Both the position numbers and the translations under genes were made by a program. This document shows positions 44,956 through 57,600 of a DNA stretch of 64,000 nucleotides, piece after piece. The stretch comes from Strigamia acuminata (lineage: Eukaryota; Arthropoda; Chilopoda; Geophilomorpha; Linotaeniidae). Below the pieces are notes generated by a model. That model worked only from the letters and a program-made list of their open reading frames with translations. It did no database searches and was not told the DNA's origin. The stretch covers positions 22,036,427 to 22,100,426 of the forward strand of contig OX442315.1 of assembly GCA_949358305.1 (NCBI GenBank), given 5' to 3'. Position 1 is the first letter of the stretch. Each line of letters starts with the position of its first letter.

Positions 44956-45027
44956 CAGTCCGATCAAAGTCACCGTTCGAGTGTATGTAATCAATCAGCC
45001 GAAAAGAACGACTCGTGGATCGGACTG
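44956..45027. repeat. 72-nt stem-loop in a GC-richer island
   Basis: CAGTCCGATC (44956-44965) pairs perfectly with GATCGGACTG (45018-45027). Inside, CGTTC (about 44974) can pair with GAACG (about 45006), leaving a near-symmetric internal loop. It is not a tRNA because boxes A and B are absent. Confidence 0.5.
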
Positions 45028-48000
45028 CTGCACTAACAACATCCAAACCACTAACGTGTGCTTTACTCTAGAAACGGCCCCCCAACCGACCTTTTCATCC
45101 TTCTCCAAGCCTAACTCGCAATTTCCAATAACCGTTGCCCATTTATCAAACTGCCACAACAAATTGGCGCATACGGAAAAATGTTATCATAGTCATAGTT
45201 TCGGGAAAAATGACATTTCAAAGTATGCGAATTCTGCATTTAGCTTTTTTTTTTGAATATCCCCATTATATGGCTCTGCCATCTGCATGCACTGCAAAAC
45301 TTTTGATTAATCGATCTGCATTAATTTTATTTTTATATTTGCCTGACATTTATTTATCTGTATAGGCTGTAACCAGGCACCCAACGACAAATATTGCATT
45401 TTTTAAATGAAATAAATGTCTAACAGTTTTGTTTTTACTGTTGTTTTAGTCCTACCACAAAAGCTGTAAATAGTGTCTTTTAAAGATGCAAAGACGCGAG
45501 AAGTTTGCACGTTAGATATGGACTCTTTCAGCAGTTCGTGATTTTATCTTGGAAACATGTTTACTGCAACGTTTTATTTCAATATGTTTATTGTGAAGCC
45601 ACCTCGTACTTATCAATATCTTCAACATCTTTCAATTTACCATTTAGACATAAAGGCAAAGGTTTCGAGCAAACTCCTAAGCTCACGCTTTTATTATGCG
45701 CAATGCTATTGCCGGCACGTTTATATATACAAAAAAATAAAACATCACATTCAGCAGAATATCTTTAAAAATTCGGCATAAAACTTGCTACAAATCCGGT
45801 AAAAGATGGAGAAATATGTAAAAACGTGTGAGAAATTTGCAATGTTCATCTTTAGACCATCTGCAAGATAGTTTTATTTTTCACGTAAGACTAAGGGCAT
45901 TACTAAATAAGGGGTACCGTACTAATGTCGGAATGACGGACAATGGAATTTAAATATCAGGAGCAAACACTTGATTCAATAGCCAACAGCAGAATTCTTA
46001 ATCTAAAACGTGCATTTTAATGCATCAAAAAATGCATTTCCATCCCTAAAAATAAATTTTGTGAAGTCTAAACTCAAATTTAACACCCAGAAATGACTTC
46101 TAATATATACATTAATTCATGCTACAACTACGTAGTGAAAGCACTGGAAAGTTCAAGGAGCAAATACCAAAGGCACCCGAACCCATACACGCGTAAAGAA
46201 GTTATTTTGGAACGTGTGAAACAATGACCCCGGGTGGGCTGTGCTCGGAAGTTGGAATTTGAAGTTAGAAATTGAAAATTCCGCCATTGGTCACATCGGC
46301 ATTGTGACTAATGTCGGAATTTTATTTTCGCCATTAGTTACGTGATAAAAGTGAAAATATTTTTTATGGAATTTCATCAAACTATACATGCAGTAATTTT
46401 CCAAATTGGAATAATTTTATTTCAGTGTAACCATAATTATTGTGAAAACCTTCGTAAATCTCACTTTTATCATTTGTAAAGTTCTGAAGTGACTAATGAT
46501 CAAAATTTGGAATTGTCAGGTTCACCTACAGGGCCCGATGTTAATAAAATAAATTGTACCTAGGTTTCAAATAAATTGGTTCTGTATCTACTGAATAATA
46601 TCTAAACAGTCTGAAAGTACAAGTAACTGCCAAAATTTAATTTTAATCAGAAAAAATGCACTGATTGCTTTTCACAGTTGTGTCTAAGCAAAAAAAGTTG
46701 TAAAATTGCAACGTTGCTACACAGAACTGCAAAATATTTTATTGAGTTAAATGTCCAGTCATTTCAGTTTCAATTGAGACATCTGCGAGCAATATGAAAA
46801 ATGCCATATTACTAAAATTCAACTACGCATACACACGATGCTTAAACACAATGTGATATTGCCATGTGGGAAATAAAACTCCCGTACTTACATCAACCAA
46901 CTTGTATAAAAATACGCAAAAAAAACCGAAAAACGTCAACGTTTGCACAAATTACGGTACCATAAATTGCACACTTGCGCAGAAAGACTCCTCTAACTAA
47001 AGTAATGAAATAAAACTATGATTGTTCCGTTGTTTTTCTCTCTCCAATACTTCTAATGGATTCATGCCATGTGCAGTTGTACACCATAAAATTCTTACAG
47101 TAAATTCCAATTTGTTCTAACAAAAAATTATTATTATCTTCGAGTGACTTACCATACTGATTGGAGTACAGCTATAAATCAACGAAGAAACGTCAACAAA
47201 TAAATTCTCTCAAGCGGTCCATGGAACATTTTCAAATGACCATTTAGTGGAAACAACTGAGATAGGGAGCAAAGCCAGCTAGAAGGTTGTTGCCGAGCTA
47301 TCAATTGCTAAAACGAGCACTGGATGTCGCTGTAGCTACAAGATTGATTTTCACTACCTAGACTCATGCAATGAGAAAGTTTCTTGATGATAGTGAAGAA
47401 ATAGTGAAGTGTCAGTAACTGTGATTTTGCACGCCTACTGTGTCATTCGTAGCAGTATATAAATTTCAAATAAAATGTTGTGTGCCATGGAATACTTATA
47501 GTACTTTGTCTTTAGCACTTACCCACAGTTATCGTATTGATGCGTATTTAAGGGCATGCCACTAAACAGAGTTCGACCAGACTACCCTTAAATCGTCGTG
47601 TATTGAGTGGCAAGCCACTACAAGTGAGACAAAAATTAAAAAAAGTATTTTTGCCAAAATGATTATTTTTAGTAGCAAGAGATAAAAAAAATGTTTCAAA
47701 TGAAAATGAAAAATATTACGTACAAACGTTACAAACAATAAACAATTGAATTTATTAACTTTGGGCCTAAAGATTAACATTTTGAGATTTTAAATTTAGA
47801 TCATTAGTCATTTCAGAAGTTTATAAGTGGTAAAAGTCAGATTTAGGAAGGTTTTTAAATAATTAGAGCTATACTAAAATAAAATAATTCTATATTGAAA
47901 TTACTGCATCCATAATTTGCTGTTTTTCTTTAAAATAAACCTATTTCCACTATTAATGGCATCCTCATACTATATGGTTAAAAAATACATTGAAATTATA

Positions 48001-48635
48001 ATGCAATGTATTTGGAAAAGCATTGAGTTCTTATAAGAATGCATTTTTGTTCCATATCCTGCCCAAGGAATGGAATCAATCTCAATGAAGTCAGTCAGAA
48101 CAAAGCTTTCAAGTCCTCCAACTGTGTTAAAACTGGCGTTTGAAAAGGGTTCGAAATTGGGGGGTTTTGGAGGTGACAACATGTTTGGTCACCAGCACGG
48201 TCACTACTCAGTGACCCACTTTGTAAAAAATGGTTCAGTCTGTCTGCTTACTTGAGGGAGGGAAACTAATTTACATATTTCCTGAATATTTCCTGAATAA
48301 AAATTTAGTTGTATGTTTTACCTCAAACCGTGTGGCTGCTTATTTCTCATCCTGCGAACATCACCATTTTACATCACCATCCGCTCAACAAACCAAACGA
48401 TTTCGACAAAGTCCATTACTTAATTTAGCAAACTGCTCCAGTTCACTACTAAGAGTGAATTTGCATTGTTACTCTTTACTAACAAAAAAGTAACCGTGTA
48501 TTGTATCATTACCTGGCCAACCGTTGCTAAGGGGAAAATAAGGAAGCTGCATGATGGCCACATTGATTGTATTGCTCCATCCTCAGATCAAAACAATCTA
48601 AACCATTTCTTGTGGTGACAATACACCACAATTTT

Positions 48636-48795
48636 GTACATTTTTGTGCACTATTGATTTGCACATTTTCCAAATGCATTTTTTCAACGGTTTTATAAAT
48701 TACATTATTTACTGTACTAATGAAATACTTAATTCCATAAAATGCTGTACATTTTGGAGTACTTTAAGTGAAAAGCAATACATTGTAAAATATAT
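48636..48795 (+). repeat. Dispersed repeat, copy 1
   Basis: This shares ordered segments with 53583-53826 in the same orientation: ACATTTTTGTG, a TTGC/TGCACA-containing middle, CTTAATTCCA, AAAATGCT, TTTTGGA and AAGCAATA...TTGTAAAATAT. The family is unknown. Confidence 0.55.
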
Positions 48796-51624
48796 TTTTT
48801 AACAGCATATATGCCCTTAAACGCGGATCAATACGATACATTGATACACTTTTATCCACTTTTATTGCGTCATAGTAACAAATCTATTAAAATTCTAAGG
48901 AATATTAAAAATTGAAATCAAATAAATCTACATCTCGAGCCGAAGAACACGTTTGCGATTGATTGATTAATCGAATGTTTACCAAAGAGCCATCAAACAC
49001 GAGAGCCATCAAACGCCTAAATTTGCATTTCGAATCCACAAACGTTCTGATTTGCAATTGCAGCTGTCATAACTTGTGCAAATATGAGCATGATACGTAT
49101 GTAGGACGCCAATCTAAAACAATAAAAGAAAGAAGTTGCTACAAGCTTCAAATGAAGGTATTATTTACGTAACAGAAAACTCATTACCAAAACTCATCTC
49201 GCTCCTCGAGTAATTCTCATCAATCAAAAAAAAAAAATAATGTCGTTTCAAGGAGATACAAGCGAAATTCTACTACGGTTGTGAATTATTAATATATAAA
49301 CGGGTCTTTCTGTGCATTTTTTTTAGAGAAACATGATAGCTTAATCAGTGTTCAGCAACCAAGAAGCTCAGTTTTCAAGATTGTGGTGTTAACTATGGAA
49401 TGCAGTACTAGAGTCAAGAACTAACTTTATTGTGCAGAAAAATCCTCAACTTCTCTCCTTTAAGTGAAAAACAAAAAAGAAATTCAAAAAAGCAATCAAT
49501 GGTCGCTTGAAAAATAAAGATGCACACACAAATTCCTGACATACATAGTACTAAAACGTAAAGACGAATTGTTTGTTGTAATTGAAAACAAACAGATACG
49601 ACCTAAAAGCTTCAACGAAAAAATCTTGTAGCAAATAAGATTGGAACGTGAATCAATATTTGAAACAATAATAAAAAAATACTCTAACTTCTTCTGATTC
49701 TTTTTAACCCCTTGTGTTTTTTTTCTTTGAATTAAAGTCTAATTTCAAACCTCATAGAAGTAACGAGGTGCAAATTTAAAAACAAAAAAATTGTACGGCA
49801 AAAAAGACCAAAAAAACATTTTAAAAAAGCAAATTATAAAAAATAAACCCATCTCATTTACTTAAAGCTGAAATGTACAAACTGAGTAATTTTTAAATCA
49901 AACCTTATACCATTTAATTACATTAAAATCCAATTGAAAATTCAACTAGCAGTGAATGAAAATGCAGCACCGTGGTCAAAGGTCCAATTCTAATCTGTAC
50001 AAGTAGTTGCGTGAATCGAAACTGACTAGCAGTTGCTAAGGAAACGCGTCTTGTTTGAACGGAAGCAGACAACTTGAATGGTGCAAGTGACAGGTTTCTT
50101 TATGAAAAAAAGATTGACATCATGCATTAACAAGGCTCCCAATAAGTTCATCTCAACACCCAGAAATCCAATTTCTAATAAATAATAAAAAAAAATAAAA
50201 AAAATACAACAATAAATACTAGTAGAAAAATTCTCAATAACTGAAAGTGCAATAAGGATAAAAAAGATGGAAAAAAAAGGTCTCTAGCAGATTTTACAAG
50301 ATGTTGGCCGATCGAGGGAATAAGAAATGACGTCTGTAAGATGAAAATCGTGACTTGAATTGAAGCATTTTTTTTTTCACCGTGTCCAGCACTGCTAGAC
50401 TATTTTCATTTTATTTTACAACTTCCTGATGTAGCCACTACATCCATTTCGTTAGGTGGGTTCACGATCACGACCAGTTTGAGGTAAAGCTATAAATCTA
50501 ACCATTCAGTAACGCTATAGAATAATTTAAACCTTTGAATAAACCGCATGCGAAACCTCAGCTGTCCTTTGGGAATTTGTCTAACAATGCAATTAGACCC
50601 AAACACACCTACGCACAACACATTTCCCATTTATAAAGCTAATAAATAACAATACAAGTTATGCTTAAGTGCTTTATAAACATATTTATTCGTTGCGCTA
50701 TTCTATTCACATAATATCACAATTCTATATCACAATAATAAATATTTGTGCTTTTATTTTTGTTTTTAATGTCTGGACTTTGCAGTTTTTCTTTTCTTCG
50801 TGTACCACTCTTCAAAAATATGTTTACAGCGTTACATTCTGCTGTTTTTGATTGCTGTAGGCTTATACTTAAGGGAGTTAAAGCACGGCTAGCAATTTTG
50901 TAAAGCCATCTCAAAACTGACCACTGCACAGACACGCATCACTGTCATCTGCCAGTATCAAGTGGGTAAATACATCTCAGCAAAGCTTCGAGCGAGTGAA
51001 GTAATTGGGCTCCTTTTATTTTCCGTCTTGCAAAATGACAGATAAATTAAGCCCATAACTGCACATCAAGATGTAAAACGAGAACGAAAAGCATAGTGAG
51101 CAGCAAGAAGAGATATGAGATGAATTTAAATAAGTCAGACTGTATAGGCCAGTCGAAATTGAAGAGATGTGCAAAGGGAAGCGAAAGAACTAGTTTCACG
51201 TATTTAATAAATCTAAGACATTTTAATCAAGTTAGTTCGTGCGTGAAAATAATGTTTTGCACCGAAGTTCGAGACGAGTACGTGGGACCCCATAGAAAAG
51301 CAAAATTAAATTTGAAAATAGTTATGTGTCAAAGACTAACATATTTTTAATATCTTAATTTTGCGCTTTGCAAAGAAAAAGGATTTTCATTTCATATGAA
51401 CTCTAAAGTCAATCTCCTTGATTCCACTTAATCTTCTGTCAAGTTGATAGATGGTGTGCGTACACGGATTGGTCATTCTAAAGTGCTCCACTATATCAAA
51501 TTCTGTATGACAATTTGCTAATTTCTGTAAGTTAAAGGTCCATTAAAACCACGCAATCAAAGTATTGGAGTTTTTAAAGCAACTATTATTTAATAGAAAA
51601 ACATACAAGCTACATCTTTCACAT
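48796..51624. other. Non-coding stretch
   Basis: This is AT-rich sequence with short random-looking open frames. I see no gene or clear repeat. Confidence 0.45.
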
Positions 51625-51778
51625 AAAAATAATTGTTTTTTGTCTTAAAAATAATTGTTTTTTGTCTTAAAAATAATTGTTTTTGGTCTTAAAAATAATT
51701 GTTTTTGGTCTAAAAAATAATTGTTTTTGGTCTAAAAAATAAATCTTTTTGGTCTAAAAAATAAATCTTTTTAGTCTC
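51625..51778 (+). repeat. Minisatellite, seven 22-bp units
   Basis: The unit AAAAATAATTGTTTTTGGTCTT repeats seven times at an exact 22-bp spacing (starts 51625, 51647, 51669, 51691, 51713, 51735, 51757). Drift is gradual from left to right (TTTTTTGTCTT, then TTTTTGGTCTT, then CTTTTTGGTCTA). Decayed units continue to about 51865. Just beyond, GGATGCGCCCCTG (51893-51905) resembles a hAT-MITE end. Confidence 0.9.
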
Positions 51779-51905
51779 AGAATGAATTTATTAAATCTAC
51801 ATGTGAATTTTTGGTCTAAAAAATAAATTTTTGGCATTAAAAGTGAAATTTTTCCTTACTCAAAAACCATGGTCTTTATGCTCCCCCTCCTTGGATGCGC
51901 CCCTG

Positions 51906-53093
51906 CCAACCACCACCAATAAGATACTATTGCTTGGCAAAATGAAACTTTGAGGAAGCCCTATTCATTAATTTTTACAAGCAATGTCAACAATTTAATT
52001 AATTTCTTTCATTTAAACAAAGCAACGACAATAATTGAAAAGTCAAAAACTTTAATGTTGAAAGAAAAAAGTAAGCTTGAGTGAATGTCTTGAAAAGTGA
52101 TTTTAATCTTTGGTTAAAGGGAGAAGAAAATCACTGCAGCTAACAGAAAAAAAGAAGTCTTCATACAATTACTTTCATAGCACGTATCACCGAATAATTT
52201 TTTTTCCGATACAAGTTATTTTTAGTATACTTATCTCTTGAGAAATTACAAAAATTCCATTATAAAAAAATGGTATCTATAATAAAGAAAAAAAATTGCT
52301 CACTTTAATTCCACCTTCCTAGAGTTTCATGAATAATTTGAAATTTAATATTTACATTCAAAATATTTAAAAAATAATAATGTAGTATTATTTTAGATTT
52401 TTTAAGGGATTTTACTATTGGTTTTTGTGGCTTTATTGCCTATATATATTTAAGTTTATTTATATTTATATATAAAAGGAAAACTTCTTTAAAATAACTG
52501 GTACCGCTGCAAAAAGCCACAAATACAAAAGTACCGCGGCCCAAATACTGCCCACAACTAACAATTCATATATTTAATTTTATTCAAAATTTATATTTTT
52601 TTTTAAACACCCTGTATATGTATAAAAAAAACCTTTAGTATAATGATAATACAACAACAAAAATACAAAAAAAAATTCTCCACCAAATAAAAACATTATT
52701 ACTTATTAGCTATTTACAGAAGATTGTAGTTTTATAGTGGTGATACAAACGGACCTTCCATTTGATTCATGTGCATTTGTATTACAATAATAATAATTTG
52801 GCTTTGATTTATGAACACTTCTAGTTTCCAGAAATAACAAAATTAGCTATCTCCAGCAAGGATAAAATAGTTTCTGAACTGCTTTATATTACATCTAGAG
52901 ATCTCGCTATAGCAAAATAACAATCCACGTTATTATGTTTATGAGCTCTTTGGTATTCCGTATTAATACTGTGTCAGATGTATGGTCTTTCTGATATTAA
53001 TTTTTTATTTTTCTTAAGATTACCATAACTAAAACTAATCCATTTATATAATTCAAAAATACATTGCAATCCATATTGTATTGTGACACTTAG
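51906..53093. other. Non-coding stretch
   Basis: This is AT-rich with a short GTACCGCGGCCC island near 52530 that recalls the CCGCGG tract at about 6850. No gene is seen. Confidence 0.45.
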
Positions 53094-53236
53094 GGTGGAA
53101 ACACAAAGGAGCGGGTAAAATTTAAAAGCTTGCTTTTACTTGAAAAAGCGGTTAAAAACTTGCCCGTTTGAGCAAACACAAGGTTGCGTTTTTATTCAAA
53201 GCTTTGGAATTTTACCCGTTCCTTTGTGTTTCCACA
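53094..53236. mobile_element. MITE with 27-bp terminal inverted repeats
   Basis: The left end, TGGAAACACAAAGGAGCGGG(TAAAATT), and the right end, (AATTTTA)CCCGTTCCTTTGTGTTTCCA, are inverse with one mismatch. The element is about 143 bp with no coding capacity. Target duplications are not clear (TTAG on both sides is possible). Confidence 0.75.
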
Positions 53237-53448
53237 TTTAGCATGGTCATAGGCAGCGTGCTTTGCTTGTCAGGGGTTTCGGCCATGCTAGCCACGATCT
53301 GTGGGACGACTTTTTTAAAAAAGTAACCTTGTATTTGCACCAAGAACTGGCAAAACCACAGAAAACCCAGTTGGAGATGAGAGGCAGATGTTCTTGCCAT
53401 AGAAACAGTATTTTAATGACTATAATGAGACAAGGATGAGAAAACAAC

Positions 53449-53550
53449 TGGGATTTACAGCAGGTCACCCATCCAAGTACTGACCAGACCCAATGCTGCT
53501 TAACTGCTGTGTTCTAATGGGAACAGGTGATCAGCACGGCAAGCTGTTCC
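53449..53550 (-). repeat. 5S-rRNA-derived sequence (SINE head or 5S pseudogene)
   Basis: On the minus strand GTTAAGCAGC (53504-53495) and AGTACTTGGATGGGTGACC (53481-53463) match the internal promoter region of animal 5S rRNA. They are at about the right spacing, followed by a CCTGGGAA-like segment and preceded by a diverged GATCACC...TTC stretch. Mismatches elsewhere rule out a functional 5S gene. The downstream 200 bp (to about 53237) could be the body of a 5S-derived SINE. Confidence 0.7.
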
Positions 53551-53582
53551 TATCCTATTGAATGATATTGGGTTTCATGAAA

Positions 53583-53826
53583 ATGCATTTTGTAATACAT
53601 TTTTGTGTGCTATTGGTCTGCAAATCATAATACATTTTATAAATGTATTAAGAAATGCATTACCAATATTATTATTCGCCAAATACGAATGCATTTTCAA
53701 ATGAATTTTTTTCAATTGCTTTATAAAAAGCATTATTTAAAGTACACATAATATCCTTAATTCCACAAAATGCTACAGATTTTGGAATGCATTATGTAAA
53801 AAGCAATATGTTGTAAAATATGAAAA
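53583..53826 (+). repeat. Dispersed repeat, copy 2
   Basis: This is a longer relative of 48636-48795, with shared motifs in the same order. It starts directly beside the 5S-derived sequence. Confidence 0.55.
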
Positions 53827-53912
53827 AACTAGTTTTTCAGGTTGTTACTTTCCTTTCCTCATTTCATTACGAACAGCAATTTTAAAATATTATAGTAATC
53901 ACGTAATTGAAC

Positions 53913-54110
53913 ATGATCAAATCGAGTGATGTAATAGCCCAAACCTTATTTTACCTCTTTGTTTTCTATATCATATTTGCTCTAATACTCTGTAGAATAA
54001 CACACAAGACTGTAAACAAGCCACAATCTTCAATAAAATCAGAAATATCGATGGACAATGGAAGCTGGTCCAAACATGCATCTTCTGGACAGCTATATAG
54101 TTTGGGCTGA
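53913..54110 (+). CDS. Possible small membrane-protein ORF
   Basis: This is a 65-codon frame from ATG 53913 with one hydrophobic segment (LFYLFVFYIIFALILC) followed by basic R-I-T-H-K and a polar Ser/Lys-rich tail. That would be a single-pass topology, but AT-rich DNA produces such segments by chance. It lies 320 bp before a coding-like exon at 54431 on the same strand, but no good donor joins them in phase. Confidence 0.2.
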   Translation: MIKSSDVIAQTLFYLFVFYIIFALILCRITHKTVNKPQSSIKSEISMDNGSWSKHASSGQLYSLG

Positions 54111-54430
54111 CGTTCCAATACAGAAAATGTGCAAATTAATTAAAACAAAATTTTATTTATGTTCTTTGTATCAATAGCAGTTTTAATAGGCGTCTTAAAA
54201 GCGAAAAGTTGTTTATATTTGACGCCATATCATACCACCAGAAAACTAAGACCATTTGCCTAATATTTTGTTATTCGCTTCAGGTGAGGAGTTTTTGAAC
54301 CGTCAATAATTTTGTCTTTACATCAATATTTTTTGAAGGTTTTCGACCGATTGCATACAATACAATCCACATCAATGAAACAATTGCCAAAACACATAAA
54401 AGCTTAATTTGTATAATTTTCCTTGATCAG

Positions 54431-54629
54431 TCGTGAAACTGATGTTGGCTTCACCACGGAACACATCGGACGTAACCTCTATGATCTGATTTTACCTGTA
54501 TGGCCTGGGATCCATACTTCGTCATCTCCATCTGGACAGAACTTAGGTGATCGCCAAAGGCAGGTTTCACTTCCATCACCAACTGCAATCAGAAATTCGG
54601 CTTCATCCGACTCTCACTTCTTTCCGTAG
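54431..54629 (+). CDS. Possible terminal coding exon of an unknown gene
   Basis: A pyrimidine-rich tract and CCTTGATCAG make a good acceptor (AG at 54429-54430). The following 65 codons (frame starting CGT at 54432) to TAG have a balanced amino-acid composition (for example NLYDLILPVWPG and RQRQVSLPSP) and higher GC than the surroundings. No upstream partner exon or family was identified. Confidence 0.3.
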
Positions 54630-57600
54630 TGACAGTTATTTACTATGATTACTATTTCTTATACACTCTATTCCAGTGTCTCCTCCTTTCCTTTTCGCTT
54701 GCTGTATAAAATTTATTTGAAATTAATGCAAACTCTTTGAACAGAAACACTTTCCCAGTGACATCAGAATATTTCTTAGCAATTCAGAATAAGTGAAAGT
54801 TTTTCTTCCCACTTTCTTTGATATTCCAAGATATACCGTAAGTATAAATGATTTAATGTTGTCCAATGAAATTACACCGCCACACGGCACGTTATGTTAT
54901 TACACCTGGCACATTTTGTAAAGTTGTTTGAGACTGTATTGAAAATAAGAAAAAAAAATTCTTGCCCCTATCTCTGCATGCTCAGATTGCACGCTCTGAT
55001 TGTGCCCTCACGTCATCCATAATGCCAATCTAACAAACTTACACCCTTCTCGTCCCTGATGTCAAATCAGGCCCACAATCTATAGTTTATCGCTCCATTT
55101 CCTAAAAATCTCAGCAGTTGAATTTATTTCATTGCGCATTCTACAAAAATAACACCATCCTAACGGTATATTAAATACAGAATTTACAATAACTCACTTT
55201 TATTACAATATAAACGAATATGCCAATAACATAAACTTCAATCTCCACCACCGCGATGCAGGCCTTTCCATCACAATCTCTACCAATGGTATTCTAGGTT
55301 TACAGACTTCCAACTCATTAAATCATTATTTGATTGAAACGTTGCCGTTTAGCTCAATATTAAATTAACTCTCTAATTATCGCATACCAATCTGACAAAA
55401 GCTCAAGAATCATTACACACTTAATATTTATAAAAAATTCCTCCATTTTCTCTATTACGGTACGTTGTTCCTTTAACTCTGTTGTACAAAACGTATTGAA
55501 TAACTTTCTACATTCTACTTGTTCACCTGCAAAATGCGGTAAAATGTCACCCATGGTTCATGGTTTCACTTAGGCTTGTCCTTGCTTCCGATGCTTTCAT
55601 TATACAGTGAGTCAAGAGCTGCCAAATAATCTCAACTGAGAAGATATAAGAATTGAAACAACCGCAGCGTGGCCAGATTTTGGTGTTCGTAGGCCCTGAG
55701 CACTTTTCGTAAAAACTTGAGCTTATAAGTAATCTAGACATTGTAGAACTATTATTTAATATACATTTGAAGTTTTCGTTGATTTTGTTTTGAATAAAAG
55801 TTTTTGTGATTAAAAAATAATAATTTCCACTCCTTCATAAGCCCTAGCCTAAGCTTATGGTTCCTAATGAGAATTGTGGCCCTGAGCCGCAGTACTTAAT
55901 TAATTCGTGGCCATGATGATTAAGTTAAGGACATTCATTTTGTATCTTCTAAATTTCTAAAGCAAAAAAGTCAATGGGCAGTTGCATTGTGCGTGGTTTA
56001 ATTAAACGAAAATTGTTAGAATCATAAACATCTGTTAGTAATTAATTTTTTTTTTTAATTTCAGTGAAACTAGCAAATAATCTTCAAATGAGTTCTGCAC
56101 AAAACTCAAGGGCAACAAGAAAAATACACTTAAAAATAGAGTAATTTGTTTCATTTCACAAAACATTAAGCTCACAGAATCCATCTATTTCGAATTGTTT
56201 GCAAATATCTAGAAATTATTCTATATTCTATATACCGTAAAGAATTGTCCGAACTTGGATCATAATTCATGCACAAACATTCGTTATTCTTATTTGCAGT
56301 TTAGTTCCATATCGACAATTTACGCTGGCTGGACAATGGTTACCTGCGCAAAAATTTCAAAAATGCATATTTATATGCAGATCGCACTTTTCAAGTTCAT
56401 TTACTGCAAAACGTCATTATTTATCGCAAAATTTACTTATTTTAGCCAATAATTCAGAAGTAACAGACCCGCGCAGTAATTACAATTGTTAGGTTTCCCG
56501 CGTTTTATTAGAGACCAGCGGTCTACTGGGGGCCTGCACACAATGAGAACATTTACGGTAAGCATGAAGTGCAGCTTTTGTCAGACTTGTCACAATGCCT
56601 AATTAAACCATATTTTTGTTTCCTGTAATTGTGTTTTTAAGATGACCATTTCACTAAAATGTGAAAGTACTGTATAAAGAAAACAAATTAGAAAAAAAAA
56701 GAAAAAAACAACTATCTTCTTTTTCGATTAGGTATCTTTAATCCCTCTCTACAACTTTCCTTCCCTAATGTGTAAAAGCAAGAAGTCCATGACTAGAAGT
56801 ACCCATAAAATGCAATCTTTAAAATACTTAAAAAAAACTAATGGTTGAGAAGATGATTTTTAAAGTAATCGTCAAGCTGATTTCTAAGTTTACACGCCAC
56901 ACTCAGTTTAGTATAATTATATATATTCGCCCATCTTCACGTCTCCTCACTTGTGGTTAGTTGTATGGTCAAACTTTAGGCTCATACTGAATAACATAAA
57001 CCATTCCATTATTTTTTTTGTAACCAGTTTTCGTAAAACTTTCCAGCCACAAAGCAATTAAAATGTGTTTAATTTATCCAATTCAAGCACTCATGATACC
57101 ACACAATTATCATTAGCACTATGATAAAATGAGCTATCAGTCTTACTGTAACAGAACAAACAAAGTAAAATGTATGATTATGACTTTATTATACAAATTT
57201 AAAGTACCACAGATGATGTGATTATAAGTTAGCACCGTACAATCAATCGATCAATACAAAATGCAACAAAACTCAAGTGAAGTTTTTTACTGAGAAAAAC
57301 TAAGATCTAGTATTTAATTTGTTGTGTAAGGAATAAGAAAAACAACGGATATTGTATATTCCTAACCTAAAACTCATCTCATTCTATTTTTTCCGTGACT
57401 CAATTGCCTGCAATAGCAAAGGAAATGCAATTTGCTTGTGCAACTGCAATGTAACCTGTAGCAGACCTTCCTTGTTTCATTTGTATTCAGGCCCAATTCC
57501 AGGTTAACTGGACTTTCAAACTTCACCTAATTATTCCCTGATTATTGCTCTACAGTTTATCGCACACTTCTTTTTTCGTTGACTACTTAGCACATACTTT

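Larger units (their letters stand above)
40778..48635. other. Non-coding stretch upstream of the receptor, with candidate exons only
   Basis: No secure gene is present. Candidates are a minus-strand terminal exon at 41117-41185 (with a possible 32-nt partner at 41446-41477), a 160-codon open frame at 43356-43838, and a GC-richer island at about 44930-45180 containing a long-range stem (44956-45027). The distal promoter of the receptor may lie here. Confidence 0.4.

Noticed and set aside
44956-45027. tRNA gene (72 nt with paired ends)
   Set aside because: The pairing of the ends is 10 bp rather than 7, and no A box, B box or anticodon arm can be placed.
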